Positions 29,635 to 37,044 of a stretch of DNA of 64,000 nucleotides are shown here, one piece after another. The stretch covers positions 558,001 through 622,000 of the forward strand of contig NZ_NISY01000002.1 of assembly GCF_007595705.1 (NCBI RefSeq), written 5' to 3'. The translations under genes and the position numbers were made by a program. The notes beneath the pieces are model-generated. The model saw only the letters and a list, made by a program, of their open reading frames with translations. It ran no database searches and was not told the origin of the DNA. The stretch is from Streptomyces sp. SAJ15 (GTDB lineage: Bacteria > Actinomycetota > Actinomycetes > Streptomycetales > Streptomycetaceae). Position 1 is the first letter of the stretch, and every line of letters begins with the position of its first letter.

Positions 29635-30527
29635 GCGCCCCTACGATGCGGCTCGGCGCGGTTGTCCTGACCATGGGCAACCGCCCCGAAGAGCTGCGTG
29701 CGCTGCTCGACTCCGTCGCCAAGCAGAACGGCGACCCGATCGAGGTCGTGGTCGTCGGAAACGGTTCTCCGCTGCCTGAGCTGGCGGTGTCGGGGCTGAC
29801 GATCCGTACCGTCGAGCTGCCCGAGAACGTGGGCATCCCGGCGGGCCGCAACGTCGGCATAGAGGCGTTCGGCCCCGGTGGTCGCGACGTCGATGTGCTG
29901 CTGTTCCTCGACGACGACGGGCTGCTGCCCAACACCGACACCGCCGAGCTGTGCCGGCAGGCGTTCGCCGCCGACCCGGCACTCGGCATCATCAGCTTCC
30001 GTATCGCGGACCCGGAGACCGGCACCACCCAGCGCCGGCACGTGCCGCGGCTGCGGGCCGCCGACCCGATGCGCTCCTCGCGCGTCACCACCTTCCTCGG
30101 CGGTGCCAACGCCGTGCGCACCGAGGTCTTCGAGCAGGTGGGAGGGCTTCCGGACGACTTCTTCTACGCGCATGAGGAGACGGACCTGGCCTGGCGGGCG
30201 CTGGACGCCGGTTGGATGATCGATTACCGGTCGGACATGGTGCTGCACCACCCGGCCACCGCGCCCAGCCGGCACGCGGTCTACCACCGGATGGTGGCCC
30301 GGAACCGGGTCTGGCTGGCCCGGCGCAACCTCCCGGCCCCGCTGGTGCCCGTGTACCTGGGCGTGTGGATGCTGCTCACGCTGGTCCGCAAGCCCTCGGG
30401 GGCGGCGCTCCGGGCGTGGTTCGGCGGTTTCCGGGAAGGCTGGAAGACTCCGTGCGGGCCCCGCCGGCCCATGAAGTGGCGTACGGTATGGCGCCTGACC
30501 CGACTGGGCCGACCTCCTGTCATCTGA
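29631..30527 (+). CDS. Family 2 glycosyltransferase
   Basis: A 298-residue GT-A enzyme. The N-terminal VVLTMGNRPEELRALLDSV fold, the metal-binding DDDG in LLFLDDDGLLP and HEETDLAWR in the acceptor/base region are visible. A C-terminal hydrophobic segment (LVPVYLGVWMLLTLV, about 235-255) could anchor it to the membrane. The GTG start overlaps the upstream TGA. Together with galE and the ABC exporter it fits assembly of a sugar-containing surface polymer. The donor sugar is unknown. Confidence 0.9.
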   Translation: MSAPTMRLGAVVLTMGNRPEELRALLDSVAKQNGDPIEVVVVGNGSPLPELAVSGLTIRTVELPENVGIPAGRNVGIEAFGPGGRDVDVLLFLDDDGLLPNTDTAELCRQAFAADPALGIISFRIADPETGTTQRRHVPRLRAADPMRSSRVTTFLGGANAVRTEVFEQVGGLPDDFFYAHEETDLAWRALDAGWMIDYRSDMVLHHPATAPSRHAVYHRMVARNRVWLARRNLPAPLVPVYLGVWMLLTLVRKPSGAALRAWFGGFREGWKTPCGPRRPMKWRTVWRLTRLGRPPVI

Positions 30528-30597
30528 ACAAGCTCGGATCTGAGAGCATCGGGCGCGATCCGGGGCGCGGCCCCGGCAGCGCACCCCGAGGACGAAA

Positions 30598-31533
30598 GTG
30601 TCTACTGTGAGCGAGACAACGCACGAGCGTGCGGTCGTGAGTGCCCCGCCATCACCTGATGACGGCCTCACCCCCGGCCAACTGGCGGCCAAGTACGGCC
30701 TGTCGGTCAGCGGTGCCCGGGTGGGGCTGGCGGAGTACCTCCGCCAGCTGTGGGGCCGGCGCTTCTTCATCCTTGCCTTCTCGCAGGCCAAGCTCACCGC
30801 GCAGTACAGCCAGGCCAAGCTGGGCCAGCTGTGGCAGGTGGCGACCCCGCTGCTGAACGCGCTGGTCTACTACCTGATCTTCGGCCTGATCCTCAACGCC
30901 GACCGTGGCCTGGAGAAGGACGTCTACATCCCGTTCCTGGTGACGGGCGTCTTCGTCTTCACCTTCACCCAGAGCTCGGTGATGGCGGGCGTCCGCGCGA
31001 TCTCCGGCAACCTGGGGCTGGTGCGGGCGCTGCACTTCCCGCGGGCGTCGCTGCCCATCTCGTTCTCCCTCCAGCAGCTCCAGCAGCTGCTGTTCTCGAT
31101 GATCGTGATGGTGGTCGTCGCGGTCGGCTTCGGCAGCTACCCGACGCTGTCCTGGCTGCTGATGGTGCCCGTGCTGGCGCTCCAGTTCGTCTTCAACACC
31201 GGTCTGGCGATGATCATGGCCCGGCTGGGCTCCAAGACGCCGGACCTGGCCCAGCTGATGCCGTTCATCATGCGCACCTGGATGTACGCCTCGGGCGTGA
31301 TGTTCAGCATCCCGCACATGCTGAAGGACAAGCCGGACTGGATCGCCCCCGTGCTCCAGTGGAACCCCGCCGCGATCTTCATGGACCTGATGCGGTTCGC
31401 GCTGATCGACGGGTACGGCTCCACGAATCTGCCGCCGCACGTGTGGCTGGCCGCCACGGGCTGGGCGCTGCTGTTCGGCATCGGCGGCTTCATCTACTTC
31501 TGGAAGGCGGAGGAGGAGTACGGCCGTGGCTGA
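30598..31533 (+). CDS. ABC-2 polymer exporter permease (TagG-like)
   Basis: A 311-residue membrane protein with six predicted helices beginning near residue 95 after an N-terminal cytoplasmic helix (FSQAKLTAQYSQAKLGQLWQ). It resembles permeases exporting teichoic acids and O-antigens. The GTG at 30598 or the in-frame GTG at 30607 could be the start. A short hairpin (CCGGGGC, GCG loop, at 30560-30576) lies in the 70-base gap before it. The ATPase gene overlaps its end by 8 bases. Confidence 0.9.
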   Translation: MSTVSETTHERAVVSAPPSPDDGLTPGQLAAKYGLSVSGARVGLAEYLRQLWGRRFFILAFSQAKLTAQYSQAKLGQLWQVATPLLNALVYYLIFGLILNADRGLEKDVYIPFLVTGVFVFTFTQSSVMAGVRAISGNLGLVRALHFPRASLPISFSLQQLQQLLFSMIVMVVVAVGFGSYPTLSWLLMVPVLALQFVFNTGLAMIMARLGSKTPDLAQLMPFIMRTWMYASGVMFSIPHMLKDKPDWIAPVLQWNPAAIFMDLMRFALIDGYGSTNLPPHVWLAATGWALLFGIGGFIYFWKAEEEYGRG

Positions 31534-32341
31534 GCAGAAGAACGCCGAACAGAACCGGAATCTGGCCGCCGCCTCCGGTGGTGCCCGCGTGCCCACCGTC
31601 ATCGCCGATGACGTGCACATCATCTACAAGGTCAACGGCGGGGGCCGGGGCCGGGGAAGCGCGACCGCCGCGCTCAACCGCATCGTCCGCCGGAAGGACG
31701 CGCCGGGCATCCGTGAGGTGCACGCGGTGCGCGGCGTGACCTTCGTCGCCTACCGCGGTGAGTCGATCGGCCTGATCGGCTCCAACGGCTCCGGCAAGTC
31801 CACGCTGCTGAAGGCGGTCGCCGGGCTGCTGCCGACCGCGCGCGGCAAGGTCTACACCGACGGCCAGCCCTCGCTGCTGGGCGTGAACGCGGCGCTGATG
31901 AACGACCTGACCGGTGAGCGCAACGTGATGCTCGGCGGGCTCGCCATGGGCATGTCGCGAGAGCAGATCCGCGAGCGGTACCAGCAGATCGTCGACTTCT
32001 CGGGCATCAACGAGAAGGGCGACTTCATCACGCTGCCCATGCGCACCTACTCCTCCGGCATGGCCGCCCGGCTGCGGTTCTCCATCGCCGCCGCCAAGGA
32101 CCACGACGTCCTCATGATCGACGAGGCGCTGGCCACCGGCGACCGCGCCTTCCAGCGGCGTTCCGAGGCCCGCATCCGCGAGCTGCGCAAGGAGGCCGGC
32201 ACCGTCTTCCTGGTCAGCCACAACAACAAGTCGATCCGGGACACATGTGACCGGGTGCTGTGGCTGGAGAAGGGCGAGCTGCTGATGGACGGGCCGACCG
32301 ACGAGGTCATCAAGGCATACGAGAAGGAGACCGGGAAATAG
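31526..32341 (+). CDS. ABC polymer exporter ATPase (TagH-like)
   Basis: A 271-residue ATPase. Walker A is GSNGSGKSTLL, the signature TYSSGMAARLRFSIA and Walker B DVLMIDEAL, the pattern of polysaccharide/teichoic-acid exporter ATPases, which lack the canonical LSGGQ. The last genes of the cluster form a permease-ATPase pair. Polymer-specific C-terminal carbohydrate-binding domains, found in some homologues, are absent. Confidence 0.92.
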   Translation: MAEQKNAEQNRNLAAASGGARVPTVIADDVHIIYKVNGGGRGRGSATAALNRIVRRKDAPGIREVHAVRGVTFVAYRGESIGLIGSNGSGKSTLLKAVAGLLPTARGKVYTDGQPSLLGVNAALMNDLTGERNVMLGGLAMGMSREQIRERYQQIVDFSGINEKGDFITLPMRTYSSGMAARLRFSIAAAKDHDVLMIDEALATGDRAFQRRSEARIRELRKEAGTVFLVSHNNKSIRDTCDRVLWLEKGELLMDGPTDEVIKAYEKETGK

Positions 32342-32380
32342 CGGTCGCAGTTTCCTGCCACTTTCCTGGTTCGACCATGA

Positions 32381-32422
32381 ACGACGAGGCCCCGCCGGAG
32401 TTCCCGGCGGGGCCTTCGTCGT
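32381..32422 (+). terminator. Terminator of the surface-polymer cluster
   Basis: ACGACGAGGCCCCGCCGG at 32381-32398 pairs with CCGGCGGGGCCTTCGTCGT, leaving one bulged base and a short loop. It starts about 40 bases after the ATPase stop codon. Confidence 0.9.
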
Positions 32423-32530
32423 CAACAACCTGCCATGCTGGAATCCGCCCCTTGGCAGCCGCGTTGACCTGCCTGGATGTGATCAGAAGACCAGTGTCGA
32501 GATCGGCGCGCGGGCAGGGGGCCGGGGCGG

Positions 32531-33322
32531 GTGGTCAGTAGAGGTGCGGTCGGCGGAACCGGGCACGCGGAGCGTGTCTTCCGCGTCCAGCGGGCGTTCA
32601 CCTGGCTGCGGGGGCGGGCGCACGGCCCCGGGGAGCTGGCTCGGGCGACTGGTCTGGACGACTCGACGGTCTACCGCATCCTGCGCTCCGGGGTGGGCGA
32701 GGGCGCCTTCGTCCAGGAGGGGCGGGGGCTCTACCGCCTGGGCTCGACCACTCCACACCTGGCCCTGAAGGCGCTGGCCCACGCGCCCGTCCGGGACGCC
32801 TGCCACGCGGCGTTGGAGGACCTGCGCGAGGCCACCGAGGGCGGTCTGGCCTTCCTCTATCTCCTGGCGCCGTTCGGCGGCGCCGGGCGACAGTGTGTGG
32901 ACATGGCGGTCGGCGACTCCGACCTGACGGAGCTCGGCCTGTCGCCGCGGGCCCTGCTGGCCGTCTCGCAGTCGCTGCGGGTGGGCGCGGCCGGCCGGGC
33001 CATCCTGGCCCATCTTCCGGAGGCCATCCGGGAGGCGGTGCTGGAGCAGCCCGTGCCGCCGGAGGCCGGCCCCGGCGCCCACCGGGACGACGTCGAGCTG
33101 CTGGCGTCCCTGAAGCCGATCCGGGAGCAGGGGTACGCCCTGGAGCGTGAGGAGAGCGCGGCCGGTTGGCACGGATGCGCCGCCCCGGTCCACGCGGATG
33201 AGCTGATCATGGGCTCGGTGCTGCTGCTGAAGCCGGCCCACGCGCTGCCCGCGGAGATTTCGCGGGATGTGATCGCAGCCACTCGGCGCGCCGCTGACGG
33301 AATCAGAATAAATTCTCGTTAA
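32531..33322 (+). CDS. IclR-family transcriptional regulator
   Basis: A 263-residue regulator. The N-terminal winged helix (HAERVFRVQRAFTWLRGRAH, then LARATGLDDSTVYRILRSG) and a C-terminal effector domain with IREQGYALEREESAAGWHGCAA define IclR. The ATP-independent ligand pocket senses small acids in known members. The GTG at 32531 is the start. It lies at the left edge of the polyketide cluster on the same strand, so it may control it. The 174-base gap after it, to the LuxR gene, is AT-richer than its surroundings. Confidence 0.88.
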   Translation: MVSRGAVGGTGHAERVFRVQRAFTWLRGRAHGPGELARATGLDDSTVYRILRSGVGEGAFVQEGRGLYRLGSTTPHLALKALAHAPVRDACHAALEDLREATEGGLAFLYLLAPFGGAGRQCVDMAVGDSDLTELGLSPRALLAVSQSLRVGAAGRAILAHLPEAIREAVLEQPVPPEAGPGAHRDDVELLASLKPIREQGYALEREESAAGWHGCAAPVHADELIMGSVLLLKPAHALPAEISRDVIAATRRAADGIRINSR

Positions 33323-33496
33323 CGGTGTGAATACCTGGCCTTCTCCGGAGCGCTCCGCAGGCATTTCTCACCTCGCGAGAAAGTTCGAAAGCTTGACCGA
33401 GTGGGGGCCGCGCGACTAATAATCGGTACACAAACCGGCGGGTGAACCGGATCATTGCGGGGTACCCGATGGAATGCGATGCAAGGGGGAAGCGCT

Positions 33497-33799
33497 GTGG
33501 TGACGCGGCTGTCAGTGATGTCGACAATGGATCTCCCCGAGCCGACCTGGTCGCGTGAGCTGCGCCGGGTCCGGCTCCTGTCCGCTCGCGAGGCCGAGAC
33601 CTTCGCGCTGCTCGGCGCCGGCTGGTCCAATCGCAGCATCTCGGTGCGGATGCAGGTGACCGAGCGCACAGTCAAGGCACATGTGGCCCGAATACTTGAG
33701 AAACTGCAGGTGGAGTCGCGTTTGCAGGCGGGCCTCGTCGCCCTCAGCTACCGGCACCTGAACGAAAGTACAGTGTCCTCGGAGAAGAAGGCCGGATAG
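33497..33799 (+). CDS. Small stand-alone LuxR/GerE-type DNA-binding protein
   Basis: About 100 residues with only a GerE helix-turn-helix (LSAREAETFALLGAGWSN, then ISVRMQVTERTVKAHVARIL). There is no receiver domain or ligand domain. GTG 33497 follows AGGGGGAAGC at a good distance. Stand-alone LuxR-type proteins often act as activators of secondary-metabolite clusters in Streptomyces; its position before the tailoring and PKS genes supports that. The AT-rich sequence around it may reflect promoter regions or transfer. Confidence 0.82.
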   Translation: MVTRLSVMSTMDLPEPTWSRELRRVRLLSAREAETFALLGAGWSNRSISVRMQVTERTVKAHVARILEKLQVESRLQAGLVALSYRHLNESTVSSEKKAG

Positions 33800-33993
33800 C
33801 GTTACTCATGCCGCCCCCGCCGAGTATGCGTCGCATAGTGTGGGCCGTTCTTCTCATCCGTAAGCCATGCGGGCGATGAGCATCGTCGATGTCGCGATGC
33901 CGGAATCGCCTCCGTCATGCTGCCATCTTTCCAAGTGCGAAATTGCCGATCCGGTCGACCGTGCGCGGGCGCCGACCGGACATGGGGGTCGCG

Positions 33994-35367
33994 ATGTACG
34001 ACGTCATTGTTGTGGGCGCACGAGTCAGCGGTGCGGCGACGGCGATGCTGTTATCGAAGGCGGGCCACCGGGTTCTGCTGCTTGACCGGGCAAAATTCCC
34101 CGGAGGCAAGGCGGCGGCGACCAATCTGATCCATCCGCCGGGAATTCTCAGACTGCGGCGCTGGGGCCTCTTGGACGCGGTCCGGGCCACCGGCTGCCCG
34201 CCCATCCACTCCTACGGACTGCAGAGCGGTCCGGTCGCCCTGATGGCCAGGCTTCCCGCCGTCGACGGCGTCGCCGAGGCGTACTCGCCGGAGCGCGAGA
34301 AGCTCGACGAGATCCTGCTGGAGGGCGCGGTCGCGGCCGGGGCGGAGCTGCGGGAGCAGGTCGCGCTGCGCGAGCTGCTCACCGACGACCACGGCACCGT
34401 CATCGGCGTCCGGGCCGAGACCGAGGACCGCACCCCCGTCGTCGCACACGCCCGACTGGTGGTCGGCGCCGACGGCGCCAACTCCACCGTCGCCCGACTG
34501 GTGGGCGCCGAGAAGTACGACACCTCCCCGGTGCTCAACAAGAGCCACTGGTCCTACTGGGCGGGGCTGCCGCACGACGGCAGGGTGCGCACCTACCGCC
34601 ACAACCACAAACACGCCTTCACCTGGCCCACCCACGACGGCCTGACCATCGTGGGCGTGGCGCTGCCGGTCAAGGACTTCCAGGCGGCCCCCGACGAGGA
34701 GCGCGACAAGACCGTCATCGCCGCCTTCGACGAGGTCGACCCCGACTTCGCGGCCCGGCTCCGGGAGACCGAGCGGGTCGACCGGTGGATGACCGGTGCG
34801 GTGCCCAACTTCCTGCGCCGCTCCCACGGCCGCGGCTGGGCCTTGGTCGGCGACGCCGGCTACACCCGCGACCCGATCACCGCCGCCGGCATCACCGACG
34901 CGCTGCGCGGGGCCGAACTGCTCGCCGAGGCCGTCGAGCCGGCGCTGTCCGGCGACCGCGACCTGAACCAGGCGCTGGCCGGCTACGCCCGCCGGCGCGA
35001 CGCGCTGGTGCGCGGCCACTACCGGTACACCCGCGACCACGCGATGATCGCCGACCACAACCGCGAGGAGCTCGAGATCATCCGGGCGATGACGCGCAGC
35101 CCGGAGCACGGCTCCGGCATGGTCGGCATGTTCGCCACCATCGTGCCGCCCGCGGAGTTCTACGCCCCGGCCAACATCCACGCGCTCTTCGACCACGTCG
35201 CGCCGGGCGGCGACCCCGGCTGGAAGATCCGGATGGTCAAGTGGCTGGTCCGCGGCGCCCCCCGGCACCTGCCGCCGGTGACCCGGCTCGCCGACCGGCT
35301 GATCGCCGCGAACCTCGGCTCCATGGGGACCTACCTGCTCGGCGGCTCCGCAGGCCGGACGGCCTGA
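33994..35367 (+). CDS. FAD-dependent monooxygenase/oxidoreductase with a TTA codon
   Basis: A 457-residue group A flavoprotein. The N-terminal VIVVGARVSGAATAMLL binds FAD ADP, LVVGADGANSTVARLVG is the middle motif, and WALVGDAGYTRDPITAAGIT carries the second FAD Gly-Asp signature. The ATG at 33994 follows GGGGG by six bases and is preferred to ATG 33982. Residue 20 is encoded by TTA (34051-34053), the leucine codon read by bldA tRNA in Streptomyces; I saw no other in-frame TTA in the window. The first gene of the likely PKS operon, it may hydroxylate or epoxidise the lipid chain, or reduce a double bond as related flavoproteins do. Confidence 0.85.
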   Translation: MYDVIVVGARVSGAATAMLLSKAGHRVLLLDRAKFPGGKAAATNLIHPPGILRLRRWGLLDAVRATGCPPIHSYGLQSGPVALMARLPAVDGVAEAYSPEREKLDEILLEGAVAAGAELREQVALRELLTDDHGTVIGVRAETEDRTPVVAHARLVVGADGANSTVARLVGAEKYDTSPVLNKSHWSYWAGLPHDGRVRTYRHNHKHAFTWPTHDGLTIVGVALPVKDFQAAPDEERDKTVIAAFDEVDPDFAARLRETERVDRWMTGAVPNFLRRSHGRGWALVGDAGYTRDPITAAGITDALRGAELLAEAVEPALSGDRDLNQALAGYARRRDALVRGHYRYTRDHAMIADHNREELEIIRAMTRSPEHGSGMVGMFATIVPPAEFYAPANIHALFDHVAPGGDPGWKIRMVKWLVRGAPRHLPPVTRLADRLIAANLGSMGTYLLGGSAGRTA

Positions 35368-35441
35368 GCGCCCGCCGGATCCCGGCCCCCTTCCCACCCC
35401 CTTCCCTTCCCGACCCCAACCCCCATGACGGAGGTATCGGC

Positions 35442-36989
35442 ATGTCTCCCAGCTCTTCCGCCGGCTTCACCACCGCGTTCCTCTTCCCCGGCCAGGGCGG
35501 CTTCGACGGCGAGGCGCTGCGCCGGGCCAGGACCCGCCACCCGCAGGTCCGTCGGGTCTTCGAACGCATCGACACGGTGACCGAGGAGCTCTACTCGCGC
35601 CGCGTCAGCGAGTTGCTCTTCGGTGACCGCAAGGCCGACCTGCGCGACCTGCTGGACAGCGACCCCTGGGCCTCCCAGATCGCCATCTACGGCGCGGGCC
35701 TGGCCGCCCACGAGATCCTCACCGCGCACGGCGCCGCCCCGGACGTGCTGGCCGGACACAGCCTCGGCGAGATCACCGCCCTGGTGGCGGCCGGGGCGTT
35801 CTCCGTCGAGGACGGGGTGCGCATCGTCGCCCAGCGGGTCGCCGTGATCGAGCGGCAGAGCGGCATCGACGGCCGCATGGTGGCGCTGTCCGCGAGCGCG
35901 GAGCGCACCGGCAAGCTGTTGGAGCTCATCGACGAGCCGCTGCTCGCCGTGGCCACCGAGAACCACGACGAGCAGACCGTGGTCAGCGGCCCGGCCGGGG
36001 TGCTGGACCGCGTGGTGGCCATCGCCGGGCAGCTGGGCGTGAACGCCATCGAGATCGACACCCCGTTCCCCTTCCACACCCCCGCGCTGGCCCCGGCCGC
36101 TCCGGAGTTCGCCGCGTACGTGCGGAAGTTGGACCAGCACCCGCTGGCCCGCCCGGTCTACTCGCCGATCCTTCAGCGCTACTACGAGCCGGGTGACGCG
36201 CTGGCCGACCTGCTGGCGGAGCACTTCACCCGGCCGGTCCGGTTCGCCGCCGCCGTGCGGCAGCTGCGGGACACGGGCGTCAGCGTCTTCGTCGAGGCCG
36301 GCGGCCGCGCCGCGCTCGCCAAGCTGGTCGGCCGGCTCACCTCCGGGGCCCCGGTGCGGGCCCTGCCCACGCTGGCGGTGCTCGGTGGCCGGCTCGCGCT
36401 CGACCAGACCCTGGACACCCTGCGCGAGGCGGGCCTCGCCGACCACGACCACGGCGGCGGACTCGCCGAGCTGCTCGCCCCGGCGGTGCCCGCCGAGGTC
36501 TTCGCGGCCTACTGGAGCGAGCGCGGCGAGATGGTCCTGGAGCTGGTCCGCGGCGAGCTGGACGCCTTCCGCAAGGCGCACGACGCGGCGGCCGCGGAGC
36601 CGGCCACCGCCTCCCCTGAGGCGCCCGCCCCGGCGCCGGCCGCGGCCCAGCCGGCGGACGGCGCCCCGGCGGCCGCCGAGCCGACGGACGGCGCCTCCTA
36701 CGACCGCTCCCGGCTCTTCGACGAGCTGCGGGCGCTGTACGCCGAGGCGCTGGAGTACCCCGAGGACGTCTTCGAGGACGAGGTGCAGCTGGAGGCGGAG
36801 CTCGGGGTCGACTCGGTCAAGCAGGTCGAACTGCTCTCCCGGGTCTCGGACCGCTACGGGCTGCCGCCGCGCGACTCCGGCTTCCGGCTGGCCACCTACA
36901 ACACCATGGGCCGGATCACCGACTTCGTGCTGGAGCAGCTGAACGCGCGGGGCGACCGCGCCGCGGTGTCCGCCTCGGCCGCCGGCTGA
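35442..36989 (+). CDS. Malonyltransferase-ACP protein of a PUFA-like iterative PKS
   Basis: A 515-residue protein. The AT domain (about 10-330) has FLFPGQG, nucleophile Ser107 in GHSLGE and His in FPFHTPAL. After an Ala/Pro-rich linker (380-425), one ACP (about 430-505) carries phosphopantetheine Ser458 in LGVDSVKQVEL, the motif style of PUFA-synthase carriers. PUFA synthases usually have several ACPs in tandem; here there is one. The ATG at 35442 has GGAGG upstream. It begins the three-gene PKS set, and no phosphopantetheinyl transferase is encoded nearby. Confidence 0.9.
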   Translation: MSPSSSAGFTTAFLFPGQGGFDGEALRRARTRHPQVRRVFERIDTVTEELYSRRVSELLFGDRKADLRDLLDSDPWASQIAIYGAGLAAHEILTAHGAAPDVLAGHSLGEITALVAAGAFSVEDGVRIVAQRVAVIERQSGIDGRMVALSASAERTGKLLELIDEPLLAVATENHDEQTVVSGPAGVLDRVVAIAGQLGVNAIEIDTPFPFHTPALAPAAPEFAAYVRKLDQHPLARPVYSPILQRYYEPGDALADLLAEHFTRPVRFAAAVRQLRDTGVSVFVEAGGRAALAKLVGRLTSGAPVRALPTLAVLGGRLALDQTLDTLREAGLADHDHGGGLAELLAPAVPAEVFAAYWSERGEMVLELVRGELDAFRKAHDAAAAEPATASPEAPAPAPAAAQPADGAPAAAEPTDGASYDRSRLFDELRALYAEALEYPEDVFEDEVQLEAELGVDSVKQVELLSRVSDRYGLPPRDSGFRLATYNTMGRITDFVLEQLNARGDRAAVSASAAG

Positions 36990-37044
36990 CGGCCACTCCA
37001 ACCCCCTCCCGTTTCGAAGTGTTTCGTAAGGAGTAGGCGTTCCA

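Noticed and set aside
25271..32341. Possibility that the cluster makes archaeal-type ether lipids
   Set aside because: There is a G1PDH-like gene but no geranylgeranylglyceryl-phosphate synthase or prenyl ether enzyme nearby. The transferases and exporter point to a surface polymer.
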